The notes below the pieces were generated by a model. The model was not told where the DNA came from, searched no databases, and worked only from the letters and a program-made list of their open reading frames with translations. A stretch of DNA of 64,000 nucleotides, from positions 62,001 to 126,000 of the forward strand of contig NZ_QNUH01000004.1 of NCBI RefSeq assembly GCF_003385495.1, given 5' to 3'. The stretch comes from Chryseobacterium elymi (GTDB taxonomy: Bacteria; Bacteroidota; Bacteroidia; Flavobacteriales; Weeksellaceae). How positions within the stretch are numbered: position 1 is the stretch's first letter; every line of letters begins with the position of its first letter. This document shows, piece after piece, positions 1 to 8,792 of the stretch. The position numbers and the translations under genes were made by a program.

Positions 1-2
1 GC

Positions 3-224
3 AGAGTAGCTAAAAATTACTTCTATACCCGGAGAGTTTTGGTTCCGGAGTCTGTGGAAGTATATCCCATTAAGGATTATGGAGCTGTACAAACCGGAAT
101 TCATCAATTTTGCCGCCTTGAAAATGGCTCCCTGACTAACTGTGGTACATTTAAGTTTGTTCACGTGTGGAAAAAGACTCCCAATGGATGGAAAATTTCA
201 AAAGTGGTCAGCTATGGACACTAA
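3..224 (+). CDS. NTF2-like (DUF4440/SnoaL-type) protein, C-terminal fragment
   Basis: The reading frame is open from the left edge of the window to a TAA at 222-224, so the true start lies outside. The visible part ends in the pattern W-K-K-T-P-N-G-W-K-I-S-K-V-V-S-Y-G-H, which is characteristic of the last strands of small NTF2-fold proteins of the DUF4440/SnoaL-like group. These are alpha+beta cone domains that either bind small ligands or have no known substrate. Function cannot be assigned from this fragment. The family call rests on the terminal motif only. Confidence 0.6.
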   Translation, partial: RVAKNYFYTRRVLVPESVEVYPIKDYGAVQTGIHQFCRLENGSLTNCGTFKFVHVWKKTPNGWKISKVVSYGH

Positions 225-423
225 ATGCAAATAATTTTATAAACGCCCCTAACAAATGATTTGGAAACTTTCCCACATGTAATGGCATGCATAATATCAA
301 CAGCTTTACCATCACGGATATTAAAAAAAAGTATTACTTTTGCTTGAAATAATAAAATTGTTTAAAAGCTTTTTATTAGTAATTTTAAGACACAAATTTA
401 TAAAACATTAAAATCCCTTCCAC

Positions 424-993
424 ATGAGAAAAATAATTCTACTCATTACATGCATGTTCGGTATTTCAGTTTTCTCACAAATTAAAGTGCTGAAAAATGA
501 AAGCTTGGTGGAAATTGGCAAAGATAATTCCGTAGGTTTATATAAAAAAGAGGATAAATTTACCATCAACTATCAGGATCTTAATACAAGTAACCTGAAT
601 ACCATAAGGTCATTTTCTTTCCAGAACCTGAACAGCGATGTATCCGGCCTGTATAAACTGCTTATGGACGGCTTTATATCCTCCCCGGACGAAAACATCA
701 TCCTGGAACTTCCTAATGATATTGTTGAACTTCACTACGAGAAAAATTATGGTCAGCCGACCGTACAGTTTATCCAATACATCAATAAAAACCGTAAGTA
801 CGTTGGAAAATCACAGTTTTTAACAAGAAAACAGGTAGATAAAATATTTGGAAGAACGAACGGTAAATCCGCCATGTATGAGAAGCCTGCTACCATGCAA
901 CAGATCAATGGTACAAGGTCTTCCTCAAGTCAGGCATCCACCGCAACACCAGCTTCAAACAGCGGCAGTAAGAACAAGAAATCAAAAAAATAA
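424..993 (+). CDS. Exported protein of unknown function
   Basis: 189 residues. A signal peptide is visible at residues 1-18 (MRKIILLITCMFGISVFS, then Q), so the protein is probably periplasmic or surface-exposed. The middle is a mixed-charge alpha/beta-like sequence without a motif I recognise. The last 30 residues are low-complexity, rich in Ser/Thr/Ala and ending in a Lys-rich tail (SGSKNKKSKK). The gene stands alone and is followed by a hairpin terminator at about 1017-1048. The ATG at 424 directly precedes the signal peptide and is the only sensible start. Confidence 0.75.
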   Translation: MRKIILLITCMFGISVFSQIKVLKNESLVEIGKDNSVGLYKKEDKFTINYQDLNTSNLNTIRSFSFQNLNSDVSGLYKLLMDGFISSPDENIILELPNDIVELHYEKNYGQPTVQFIQYINKNRKYVGKSQFLTRKQVDKIFGRTNGKSAMYEKPATMQQINGTRSSSSQASTATPASNSGSKNKKSKK

Positions 994-1016
994 TCATATT
1001 ATTTTCCAATATTACT

Positions 1017-1048
1017 AAACTCATTCATCCGGATGAGTTTTTATTTTT
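1017..1048 (+). terminator. Intrinsic terminator after the 424-993 gene
   Basis: AAACTCAT pairs with ATGAGTTT around a short loop containing TCATCCGG, followed by TTTTATTTTT. The hairpin lies 24 bases after the stop codon at 993. Confidence 0.7.
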
Positions 1049-1151
1049 AAGATAAATCCGAAGATAAACACTATTATTTCTAATATTACACAACCGTAGA
1101 TTACGAAATGAGTTTTTTATTTTTTACTTTTGCAGAAAGACATTACTTATT

Positions 1152-1853
1152 ATGCCGCTTCAAATAATCAATTTAACCAAAAAATTTGGGGAACAGACCG
1201 CACTAGACAATATCAATATTTCTATTGATAAAAATGAGATCATTGGCCTTCTGGGTCCGAACGGAGCTGGAAAATCCACCCTCATGAAATCTATTGTCGG
1301 AGCATTGAAAATTGATCAGGGCGAAATTATCTTTAACGGAATGAATATTTCCGAAAACGAGATCGAAAGCAAGAAAAAAATAGGCTTTCTTCCCGAAAAC
1401 AATCCGTTATACCTGGAAATGTATGTCAGAGAATACCTTCAGTTCGTTGCCAATATCCATCAAATATCTTCAGCCAGAATAGACGAAGTCATTGAGCTTG
1501 TGGGCATCACTCCGGAAAAATCAAAAAAGATCGGACAGCTGTCTAAAGGATACAAACAGAGGGTTGGGCTTGCGCAGTCCATCATTCATCAGCCGGACCT
1601 GTTGATTCTGGATGAACCTACTAACGGCCTAGATCCTAACCAGATTATCGAGATAAGGAATGTAGTGAAAGAAATCGGGCAACAGAAAACAGTACTTCTG
1701 TCTACTCATATTATGCAGGAAGTGGAGGCGCTTTGCTCACGTGTCATTTTGATTCACAAGGGAAACATTCTTCAGGACTGCCCTATCGATGAATTTAAAG
1801 GCAGATTCGACAGTCTGGAAGAAGCTTTTGCGAGCTATACGGCTGTTTCTTAA
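1152..1853 (+). CDS. ABC transporter ATP-binding protein, GldA-like
   Basis: 233 residues forming one ABC ATPase domain: Walker A GPNGAGKST near residue 35, a signature-type stretch LSKGYKQRVGLAQ near 135, Walker B LLILDEPT near 155, and the switch His in LLSTHIMQE. The sequence resembles GldA, the ATPase associated with the gliding/type IX machinery of flavobacteria, and ABC-2 type exporters. GldA proteins are usually close to 300 residues, so this one lacks most of the C-terminal extension. No permease is adjacent; the next gene starts 6 bases later and encodes an unrelated ParB-like protein. A TACTTTTG -7-type element lies at 1125-1132. Calling it true GldA would need phylogeny. Confidence 0.8.
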   Translation: MPLQIINLTKKFGEQTALDNINISIDKNEIIGLLGPNGAGKSTLMKSIVGALKIDQGEIIFNGMNISENEIESKKKIGFLPENNPLYLEMYVREYLQFVANIHQISSARIDEVIELVGITPEKSKKIGQLSKGYKQRVGLAQSIIHQPDLLILDEPTNGLDPNQIIEIRNVVKEIGQQKTVLLSTHIMQEVEALCSRVILIHKGNILQDCPIDEFKGRFDSLEEAFASYTAVS

Positions 1854-1859
1854 TTACTC

Positions 1860-2900
1860 ATGGAAATACACATCACTCACGGACAGAACATTATCAAAGT
1901 TCTGTACGATGGTTTTGCTAGCTGCTTAATCATCAGGCGTCCTGTGGCCGTGAACTGGCCGGATTCCAGAGGAAGTGTGGGTGAATATTATGCTGTATCA
2001 GAACTCTCCGGAGAAGAGAAAATAACCTTGGCTGAGAGTCTTAACCATGCTCTTACGGATGGAACAGAAGCTGAGATCATGACTGGAATTGAGGATCTCC
2101 TTACCCTTTTTGAAAATGGCAGCTACCAGGTTAACCTGGGTAAAATTCCTTTCGACAATTCCAACTTTTATATGGCCAGACCTTTACCTGATGGCAAAAA
2201 CTTTTCTGACCGGAAGAGATTTTCCGGCTGGTTCTACCCTTTCCAGGATTTTAATTATCTGTATACGCTGGAAAGTAAAAGTATAGATCCCAAAAGAATT
2301 GAATACTATGTAGATCTAATCCGAAAAGGAGGCCGTCCGAAGCCAGTTGTATTTTACAGTCTATACCATTTGGATCCAATGATGAGCTGTGCCTTTGTTT
2401 TGGACGGACACCATAAAATTGAAGCGTATACCCATCTGAAAATGGATATTCCAGCAGTTTTTATTGTAAAGGATAGTAACGATTACAGTCCAGCATCAGA
2501 AATCATGCATGGAGCTCATTGCTTGCTTCAGGAGATTGAGTTTGAGCATCTTTTTCAGAACAATGACGAGAATCTGCCCAACATTAATTTTATCAATGAT
2601 GAAATACTGACCAACGCCCTGGATAAAATGCTGAAAGAATCGGAAAGAATTGATACTTCCATCATTGAAGTATTGATCAGGCATCACGAGTCCGGTTCTA
2701 CAGATGATAGAAAGTGGCTGGACAGGCGGCTTGATTTTTTAAGGAAAAACGTTCACCTTAGCTTTTTTAGTTTTAAAAAGGGTTTAAATGTATATTCACC
2801 TCAATATTCGGAAAGACATAAGACTAATATATGGTTCCTGACAACGCTTAAAAACACCCTGGAGCTGAATGCTTGGATCAAAGAAATCATCTTAAGATAA
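1860..2900 (+). CDS. Uncharacterised protein with a ParB/sulfiredoxin-like segment
   Basis: 346 residues, starting 6 bases after the ATPase gene and so probably co-transcribed with it. No signal peptide or membrane segment is visible. Around residues 155-205 the pattern R-P-K-P-V-V-F-Y ... F-V-L-D-G-H-H-K-I-E-A-Y ... I-P-A-V-F-I-V resembles the N-terminal ParB/sulfiredoxin-like nucleotide-binding fold, whose hallmark is (V/L)DGHHR. The flanking N- and C-terminal regions (tryptophan-rich start, helical tail) match nothing I know. Whether it binds CTP or ATP, as some ParB-fold proteins do, is only inference. Confidence 0.6.
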   Translation: MEIHITHGQNIIKVLYDGFASCLIIRRPVAVNWPDSRGSVGEYYAVSELSGEEKITLAESLNHALTDGTEAEIMTGIEDLLTLFENGSYQVNLGKIPFDNSNFYMARPLPDGKNFSDRKRFSGWFYPFQDFNYLYTLESKSIDPKRIEYYVDLIRKGGRPKPVVFYSLYHLDPMMSCAFVLDGHHKIEAYTHLKMDIPAVFIVKDSNDYSPASEIMHGAHCLLQEIEFEHLFQNNDENLPNINFINDEILTNALDKMLKESERIDTSIIEVLIRHHESGSTDDRKWLDRRLDFLRKNVHLSFFSFKKGLNVYSPQYSERHKTNIWFLTTLKNTLELNAWIKEIILR

Positions 2901-2957
2901 ACACCAAATGGCTTCATATTTGATTGGTTAATAATCTAACCAATAACCTATAGTGCA

Positions 2958-3401
2958 ATGATTAAAAGAATCTTATTAGGAGCCTTTTGTATGGCTCAGT
3001 TTTCTTTTGCTTATGCAATCGAAAAGCCGGTAGCATCCAGTTTTATTCCTTTTTCCAGCGAGATACTTCCTTCTCAGCAAATCCCGAAAACAGTGATCAT
3101 CAAAACGAAAAAATTCAAAATCAGGATCGACAGACAGCCTAATGGAAAATATCTTTATCAATCATGGTCAGCCAATGCCAGGCTCACGTCAAAGCCAAGT
3201 ATGATCATCAGTGACGGTGAACTGATCCCAGATGGTTCTGGTGGAAATTACTATTTCAATTTTGTAAATGAAGGTCACACCTATCAGATTTGGAGAAATT
3301 ACCTTACTGATTCAGCTTCCAAAGCACCTTACACATTAACCGTGAGTAATGAGAATGATCAGGAAATTGTACGCCAGGATGGGTTTGTGGTGAAGCAATA
3401 A
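2958..3401 (+). CDS. Exported protein of unknown function
   Basis: 147 residues with a signal peptide (MIKRILLGAFCMAQFSFAYA). The mature part is beta-rich, with repeated K-x-K and aromatic residues in the middle (GKYLYQSWSA, GNYYFNFVNEG). I do not recognise the family. It is a single gene, convergent with the patatin gene, with a stem-loop between the two. Confidence 0.7.
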   Translation: MIKRILLGAFCMAQFSFAYAIEKPVASSFIPFSSEILPSQQIPKTVIIKTKKFKIRIDRQPNGKYLYQSWSANARLTSKPSMIISDGELIPDGSGGNYYFNFVNEGHTYQIWRNYLTDSASKAPYTLTVSNENDQEIVRQDGFVVKQ

Positions 3402-3450
3402 ATAGTATTATATAGCTTAATTATAGACAAGCAACAAAAGCATTACTGAC

Positions 3451-3515
3451 CTGCAGATTACACCATTTCAAAAACAGTAAAACTGTGGAATTTGTAATCT
3501 GTGGGGGTTTTATTA
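3451..3515 (+). terminator. Stem-loop terminator between convergent genes
   Basis: CAGATTACA (3454-3462) pairs with TGTAATCTG (3493-3501), with an inner ACAGT/ACTGT hairpin, followed by GGGGGTTTTATT. It lies between the convergent genes ending at 3401 and 3546 and could act on the plus strand. Confidence 0.5.
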
Positions 3516-3545
3516 TAATTTCAATTTACTATATAGATAAGCTTA

Positions 3546-4346
3546 TTACGAACCAAGCTGTCTCATTTGTGTATGAAAACTGCTCGTTTCATAGCTTTCT
3601 TCTGCAGCTTTATAGCCTACATTAAAAATTTCTTCCAGACGGTCTTTTTTGCGTTCAAAAGTTCCGTAGGAGGAAAGTTTCTGGGAAGAAATAAACCAGT
3701 CACAGTAATCGAATTTTCCTTTTTCAACTCTATAGGAAAGAAGGTCGTAAGAACGGGAAACAATGGCTTTGATGGATTTCAGGTCTTTAATATCAATATC
3801 ATGCGGTGGTGACACGAAAACACCGATTAGCTTATCACATTCTTCTCTGATGATATCTGCAGGAAAATTGTTCAGTACTCCTCCATCGCAGTACATTTCG
3901 TCGCCGATGATGTATGGCGTTGTAATTCCCGGAATGGAACAAGATGCAATAATAGCATCCACTACTTCAAAATTTTCATCAAAGATCTTCTGGGTTCCGG
4001 AAACCAGTTCTGTGGCTACAATTTTCACTTCCTTCTTCAGATCTCCCAATTTCATATCATGGAAAATAGGCTTAAGATAATTACTGAAAATCACGGAAGA
4101 AACCAAGCCCGGCTGGTTGAAAGTAAAATGCTTCCAATTGAAAAAATATACAGAATTGAAGAATTCCAGGATTTCATCCGGTGTTTTTCCTACTGCATGT
4201 AAACATCCCACAATAGATCCAGCGCTGCAGCATGACAGCACATCAATGTTTATATTTTTTTCGTTCAAGAATTTTAAAACTCCTGCATGGGCAATCCCTT
4301 TGGTACCGCCTCCTGACAAAACCAGCCCTGTTCTCTCAAAATTCAT
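3546..4346 (-). CDS. Patatin-like phospholipase
   Basis: 266 residues, about one patatin domain. The oxyanion loop G-G-G-T-K-G sits at residues 12-17. The presumed nucleophile Ser41 is in C-C-S-A-G-S, so the usual first glycine of the G-x-S-x-G elbow is Cys here. The dyad aspartate is in D-G-G-V-L-N-N-F-P near residue 153. Family members hydrolyse acyl esters of phospholipids or other lipids. No signal peptide is present, so it is probably cytoplasmic. It is a stand-alone gene. The Gly-to-Cys change at the elbow is unusual and may affect activity, but the Ser and Asp are present. Confidence 0.85.
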   Translation of the reverse strand: MNFERTGLVLSGGGTKGIAHAGVLKFLNEKNINIDVLSCCSAGSIVGCLHAVGKTPDEILEFFNSVYFFNWKHFTFNQPGLVSSVIFSNYLKPIFHDMKLGDLKKEVKIVATELVSGTQKIFDENFEVVDAIIASCSIPGITTPYIIGDEMYCDGGVLNNFPADIIREECDKLIGVFVSPPHDIDIKDLKSIKAIVSRSYDLLSYRVEKGKFDYCDWFISSQKLSSYGTFERKKDRLEEIFNVGYKAAEESYETSSFHTQMRQLGS

Positions 4347-4475
4347 AGAATAAATGTAAGAAAACAGCCTGAAATAATCAGATTAATTTTAAGAAACATG
4401 CGTATTTTAGAATTATTTTAACAAAACACCCGGTAGCTGTTCTTCTTATCTGATTCAAAAAAGCAGAGAGTTTAA

Positions 4476-4506
4476 TTTGGAACGATCAGTTTAAATTGTA
4501 TATTTG
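4476..4506 (+). promoter_or_regulatory. Promoter of the TetR gene with an embedded operator
   Basis: TTTG at 4476-4479 and TATATTTG at 4499-4506 are separated by 19 bases, matching the Bacteroidota -33/-7 consensus. The 17-base element GGAACGATCAGTTTAAA (4479-4495) fills the spacer and recurs at 5108-5124 in front of the next gene. The -7 element ends only 4 bases before the ATG at 4511, so the transcript is expected to be leaderless or nearly so. Confidence 0.65.
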
Positions 4507-4510
4507 TCTC

Positions 4511-5089
4511 ATGCCAAGAAATAAGGAATTTGATTATACAGAAAAACTGGAAGTAGTGCGCAACCTCTTTTGGGAAAAGGGATACCACACGACATCCATG
4601 CATGATATTGTAGCTGTCATGAAGCTGAACAGGAGCAGTATCTACGATACCTATGGCAATAAACATGATTTATTTTTAAAATGTCTGTCGAATTATGCGT
4701 CCTTCAAAGAAAATCAATACTCAAAAGCGTCACAGGTAAAAGATAGAGGAATTGAATCTCTGGAATATATCATCCGGGATGTTGTAGATCAGACACTGGC
4801 AGATAACAGAGCATGTCTTATTGTAAAAACTATTTTTGAAGTGGCTCCTTCAGACCAGAAGGTTAAGCAGTTCATCCTGAAGAATGCTGCGGTGCTGCAG
4901 GCGATTTTAGAGCGGTCCATATTACAGGCCCGTGCGGAAGGAGATATCAGAAGTGAAAGTTCTTCATCTGTTATTGCCCGTTATATTCTTGCTTCTTTCA
5001 GTAGTTTTTGGAGTCATTATATCTTAACGCAAAATAAAAAAGAAGTAACGGAAATGGTTGATTTTTTAATGGAACAAATAAGGAAATAA
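4511..5089 (+). CDS. TetR/AcrR family transcriptional regulator
   Basis: 192 residues. The N-terminal helix-turn-helix is typical of TetR: L-F-W-E-K-G-Y-H-T-T-S-M-H-D-I-V, followed by L-N-R-S-S-I-Y-D-T-Y-G-N-K-H-D-L-F. The all-helical C-terminal half is the usual ligand-binding region. The ATG at 4511 (MPRNKEF) is chosen over an upstream TTG because it directly precedes the HTH domain. A shared sequence element in its own promoter and before the NTF2-like gene downstream suggests autoregulation plus control of that neighbour. The ligand is unknown. Confidence 0.85.
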   Translation: MPRNKEFDYTEKLEVVRNLFWEKGYHTTSMHDIVAVMKLNRSSIYDTYGNKHDLFLKCLSNYASFKENQYSKASQVKDRGIESLEYIIRDVVDQTLADNRACLIVKTIFEVAPSDQKVKQFILKNAAVLQAILERSILQARAEGDIRSESSSSVIARYILASFSSFWSHYILTQNKKEVTEMVDFLMEQIRK

Positions 5090-5107
5090 TTTTTTTTATC
5101 CAATAAC

Positions 5108-5124
5108 GGAACGATCGGTTTAAA
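5108..5124 (+). promoter_or_regulatory. Probable TetR operator upstream of the NTF2-like gene
   Basis: GGAACGATCGGTTTAAA differs by one base from the element at 4479-4495 in the TetR promoter. It includes the near-palindrome AACGATCGGTT. It lies 42 bases before the ATG at 5167. Binding by the adjacent TetR protein is inferred from position and repetition. Confidence 0.6.
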
Positions 5125-5166
5125 ATACAATAATAAAAATATCAATCAATTAACAAGTAAAATAAA

Positions 5167-6018
5167 ATGGAAAAAAAGACTTTAAATGAGATCAGAAAAA
5201 ACAAAATTGAAACCTATTTTAAAAAGATAGATTCAGGAATATTTGATGATGAATACTTTGATCTTTATGCTGAAGATGTAGAAATGTATTATCCTAAATT
5301 TGGGTTTGAAAAAGGAAAACAGGGAATTAAAAATTTCGGAAAGGTCATAGGAAAGCATTTGGAGAAGCTTACTCATGATATTCAAAATTTCAGGTATACT
5401 TTTTCAGATACTGTCATTGTGGTTGAAGGTAACGAAAAAGGAGTCACAAGGTCTGGTAAAGAATGGCCGGACAATCATACGTATTTTGGTAAATTTTGCA
5501 ATGTTTTTGAATTTGACGGTGAACTGATTAAAAGAGTTCATATCTATGTAGATCCGGATTTTACATCGGAAGATACTGAAAGGCTTGCTATTTTCAAGAA
5601 CAACGCCGCTAAAGAGAATTCAGTACCCTCCACCAGAGATGTGGTTGAAGAATTTTATGATCTGCTGTTCGGAAGGAAAGAAGGAAATATAGTGGACCTT
5701 TTTGCAGATTATGTAGACTGGGATCTGCCCGGCAACAAGGATAAATTCCCATGGACAGGAAAAAGAGAAACCAAAAAGGAAATAGAGCAGTTTTTTTATG
5801 AATTATACAATAACATACAATCTGAAAGCTTTGCTATTGATTTTATTTCTGTAGAAGGGGAAAACGCAGCCGTAGCAGGACAGTTATCCTCCAGAATACT
5901 GAAATATGACAAACTGTTCAGTACCGAATTTGTTGTTATTTTTAAAGTGATCAACGGAAAAATTGTCAAATATCATTTCTTAGAAGACAGCCATAAACTT
6001 AATGAAGAAATGAAATAA
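5167..6018 (+). CDS. Tandem NTF2-like (SnoaL-type) protein
   Basis: 283 residues that read as two successive NTF2-fold domains. The first (about 10-140) contains Y-F-D-L-Y-A-E-D-V-E and V-I-V-V-E-G-N-E-K-G-V. The second (about 155-275) contains F-Y-D-L-L-F-G-R-K-E-G-N-I-V-D-L-F and V-E-G-E-N-A-A-V-A-G-Q. SnoaL-like domains include cyclases, isomerases and many uncharacterised small-molecule binders. There is no signal peptide. It follows the TetR gene by 77 bases and shares the putative operator, so it is the most likely regulated target. Substrate unknown. Confidence 0.75.
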   Translation: MEKKTLNEIRKNKIETYFKKIDSGIFDDEYFDLYAEDVEMYYPKFGFEKGKQGIKNFGKVIGKHLEKLTHDIQNFRYTFSDTVIVVEGNEKGVTRSGKEWPDNHTYFGKFCNVFEFDGELIKRVHIYVDPDFTSEDTERLAIFKNNAAKENSVPSTRDVVEEFYDLLFGRKEGNIVDLFADYVDWDLPGNKDKFPWTGKRETKKEIEQFFYELYNNIQSESFAIDFISVEGENAAVAGQLSSRILKYDKLFSTEFVVIFKVINGKIVKYHFLEDSHKLNEEMK

Positions 6019-6070
6019 AACGCATTCTCTTCGCTGTACAACACTCTTATGGTCGTTACAGAATATTTTA

Positions 6071-6133
6071 AACCACAAAAGTCACAGAATTTTCAAATAC
6101 TTTAAGCATATAAATTTTCTGACTTTTGTGGTT
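6071..6133. repeat. AACCACAAAAG palindromic repeat, probable bidirectional terminator
   Basis: AACCACAAAAGTCACAGAATTT (6071-6092 region) is mirrored by a near-perfect inverse copy ending in CTTTTGTGGTT at 6133, followed by TTATTTTG. It separates two convergent genes. The same AACCACAAAAG sequence recurs near 44970, 57158 and 57680 in this window. Confidence 0.65.
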
Positions 6134-6176
6134 TTATTTTGATACATCCAGAATATGGACAGTTTTTATGCTGCTG

Positions 6177-8117
6177 TTATTTCAGCAGGTATTCCTGCAT
6201 GAATCTGATCACGGCAAGACGCTGAAAATCTACATTCTCTTTCTTTCTAAATCCATGGCCTTCATTTTTAGCTTCCAGATACCATACTGTTTTTCCCTGG
6301 GCTTTCAGCTTATCCCTCATCTGGACAGCTTCGGTGACGGGCACTCTGGGATCATTGGTTCCCTGAATGATAAACATTGGCTTTTTGATCCTGTCAATAT
6401 TATTCAGAGGAGCTATTTTCGTGAAGAATTCGGCCATTTTGGGAATCCTTTCGTCACCATACTCCACCCTTCTCAGATCTCTTCTGTATTCTTCCGTGTT
6501 TTTAAGGAAAGTATTAAAATCCGATATCCCCACAATATCTACGGAACACCTGATCTTATCAGCATACTCATAAGCCGTGGCCAACGTCATAAAACCGCCG
6601 TAGCTTCCACCCATAATCATAATTCTGTCCTTATCCAACTCAGGCTGCTTGGCAATCCAATCCAGTAAAGCTCCGATATCTTTCACGGAATTCATTCTTA
6701 GATACCAGTTATCTGCAGAAATAAATGTTTTCCCAAACCCGGATGAACCTCTTACATTAGGATAAATCATGGCAACTCCCATTTCATTGGTAAAATAATT
6801 GGAAGATCCTATAGAGGAAGCCATAGACTGCCCTTCCGGTCCTCCATGAATATTAATAATCACCGGTCTTTTTCCGGTAAATTTAGAGGCCGCAGGATAA
6901 TAGAATCCGGATATCTTCATTTGGTCAAAGCTTTTCCATTCGATTAGCTTAGGAACAGACATATCAGAAGGCTGCATTTCGCCTTGTTCACTTTCCGTCC
7001 ATCTTTCTATGTTTTGGCTGGCCATATCCATTCTATAGACATCCGAACCGGAATCTGCTGCAGATCTCGAAAAATAAAGGGATCTTCCGTCGTTGGAAAA
7101 CTTCACACCACCAATTAAACCGGCCGGAATCTGAGTTACAGATGCATATTTTTTTGTTGCCGTATCAAGGATATACAGCCTGTTAACTCCGCTTTCGTTT
7201 GTTACAAAGGCAAGTTTAGTGTTATCCTTTGACAGATCGTAATTTTCTATATTCCAGGGAATGGAAGAAGTAAGATATTCGCTTTTTTTCGTTTTTAAAT
7301 TCAAAACCGCAAGTCTGCTGAATTCATTGTCCCTGTCTGTAATATAGAAAATTTCGTCGGGGTTTTTACTGAAAGAAGCATTCCCCTGCACCACTCCTTT
7401 TTCCTTTCTGTCGGTAATGGGTTCAAGCTTTTTGGTTTCCAGATCATATATATACAGATAAGAATCATTAGCAGAAACATATTCCGCAATAAGAAGCTTT
7501 CTTCCGTCTTCGGAAAGATCAGAGATTCCCCAGCCTCCGCCTTTTACTTCCAGCACCAGCTGTGTATCTTCAGGTTTTAAAGGATTCATATAATAAATAT
7601 CTCTGTCGCCACCGTTTCTTTTGGTAGATGAAAAATAAAATCCTGAACCGTCTTTTTTCCAGGTTACTCCACCATTCTGGGATCTTCCGCCGTCTGTAAG
7701 AAGTTTGGATTCCATGGTTTTCAGATCAAGCTTAAAAAGCTGCCCGAATTCATTTCCTCCCGTATCTTTCGTGTAAATAAGGTAATCTCCTTTTACAGGC
7801 TCGTAGGATGCAGTTCCGACAGGTTCGTCAAAGAATGTGATTTGCTTTCTCGCTCCCATTGGAACAGAAATTTTATGAAGCTGGTTAGTAGATGCAAAAC
7901 GAGTCACAGCAATAATTTCTCTTCCATTGGGATGAACGCTTGCAATACCTGCATTTCTACTCTCAGAATACTTTTTAATAGCCTGGTTCAGATTTTTTGG
8001 AATGGGCAGGATATTTTCCGCAATAAGATTCTCATTGGGGCTTACAAAGTCATTTTTCGTCTGCGCAGACAGGAGCCCTGCAAACAGAAAAGGAAGAATA
8101 ATATATCTGTTTTTCAT
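6177..8117 (-). CDS. Exported S9 family (prolyl oligopeptidase-type) serine peptidase
   Basis: 646 residues with a signal peptide (MKNRYIILPFLFAGLLSAQ). The N-terminal two thirds form a beta-propeller with repeated D-G-R/D-G-S blades. The C-terminal alpha/beta-hydrolase domain carries the Ser in G-G-S-Y-G-G-F, the Asp in N-D-P-R-V-P and the His in E-G-H-G-F. Length and order match the acylaminoacyl-peptidase/DPP-like S9 enzymes that Bacteroidota secrete to degrade peptides in the periplasm. Exact specificity cannot be read. A second S9 peptidase is at 53533-55527. Confidence 0.92.
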   Translation of the reverse strand: MKNRYIILPFLFAGLLSAQTKNDFVSPNENLIAENILPIPKNLNQAIKKYSESRNAGIASVHPNGREIIAVTRFASTNQLHKISVPMGARKQITFFDEPVGTASYEPVKGDYLIYTKDTGGNEFGQLFKLDLKTMESKLLTDGGRSQNGGVTWKKDGSGFYFSSTKRNGGDRDIYYMNPLKPEDTQLVLEVKGGGWGISDLSEDGRKLLIAEYVSANDSYLYIYDLETKKLEPITDRKEKGVVQGNASFSKNPDEIFYITDRDNEFSRLAVLNLKTKKSEYLTSSIPWNIENYDLSKDNTKLAFVTNESGVNRLYILDTATKKYASVTQIPAGLIGGVKFSNDGRSLYFSRSAADSGSDVYRMDMASQNIERWTESEQGEMQPSDMSVPKLIEWKSFDQMKISGFYYPAASKFTGKRPVIINIHGGPEGQSMASSIGSSNYFTNEMGVAMIYPNVRGSSGFGKTFISADNWYLRMNSVKDIGALLDWIAKQPELDKDRIMIMGGSYGGFMTLATAYEYADKIRCSVDIVGISDFNTFLKNTEEYRRDLRRVEYGDERIPKMAEFFTKIAPLNNIDRIKKPMFIIQGTNDPRVPVTEAVQMRDKLKAQGKTVWYLEAKNEGHGFRKKENVDFQRLAVIRFMQEYLLK

Positions 8118-8192
8118 GCTTAAATTTTCGCATGAATTTACAAAAAAAACACAGATATCATCTATGTTTTCATTTATTCACAGAAGCCTATA

Positions 8193-8777
8193 TTATTTTT
8201 TATCGTATCGTTCCAAGATCTTTATTAAATCATTATCCTCAACCATTCCGTCTATCAATAGTGAAAGATCAGAATACGCTCCAAATATTTCCTTCAATTG
8301 CGCCTTTGCCCCCGGTGCCCTAAAATATATTTCATGAATACTTTTATTCTTCCGCATGATCAGATAATCCGTATTTTTTGTTTCGTAGGTATAAATAGGT
8401 CCGTTGTGGAAGCTCTTTCTGTACCATTGCGTTTTATTCCCGCTATACATCACCTGAACCAGCCCGGAATCTTTAGAAAGGACAGACCTTGAGTCAACAA
8501 ATGTTCTTTTAACTTTTTTAAGATCTCTTATCTCCAAATATTTAATATCATTCTCTTTCACTTTCAGCTTTTTGCCTGAAGGATTCAAAACTGTGATCTG
8601 CCGGATATAAGTTGCCGGAGAAAACTCTTCATTATCATACAATCCAATATTCAGGATTTGGGTTTTTACGGTATCTTTAGAGTTTTTCAGGACATACTTT
8701 GCAGGAAAATATGTTTCTTTCTGAGAAAATAAGAAATTAAAACAGAGGAAAAGGAGTAATAAATTTATCTTTTTCAT
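8193..8777 (-). CDS. Exported protein of unknown function
   Basis: 194 residues from the ATG at 8777, which directly precedes a signal peptide (MKKINLLLLFLCFNFLFSQ). An upstream ATG at 8810 would add residues that overlap a terminator, so it is rejected. The mature part contains beta-strand patterns with repeated Y-I-R and Y-L-I-M and no recognised motif; many flavobacterial exported proteins look like this. It ends 76 bases after the stop of the S9 peptidase gene's 5' neighbour region and may be read separately from it. Confidence 0.7.
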   Translation of the reverse strand: MKKINLLLLFLCFNFLFSQKETYFPAKYVLKNSKDTVKTQILNIGLYDNEEFSPATYIRQITVLNPSGKKLKVKENDIKYLEIRDLKKVKRTFVDSRSVLSKDSGLVQVMYSGNKTQWYRKSFHNGPIYTYETKNTDYLIMRKNKSIHEIYFRAPGAKAQLKEIFGAYSDLSLLIDGMVEDNDLIKILERYDKK

Positions 8778-8792
8778 AATTGCAGCTATCAT

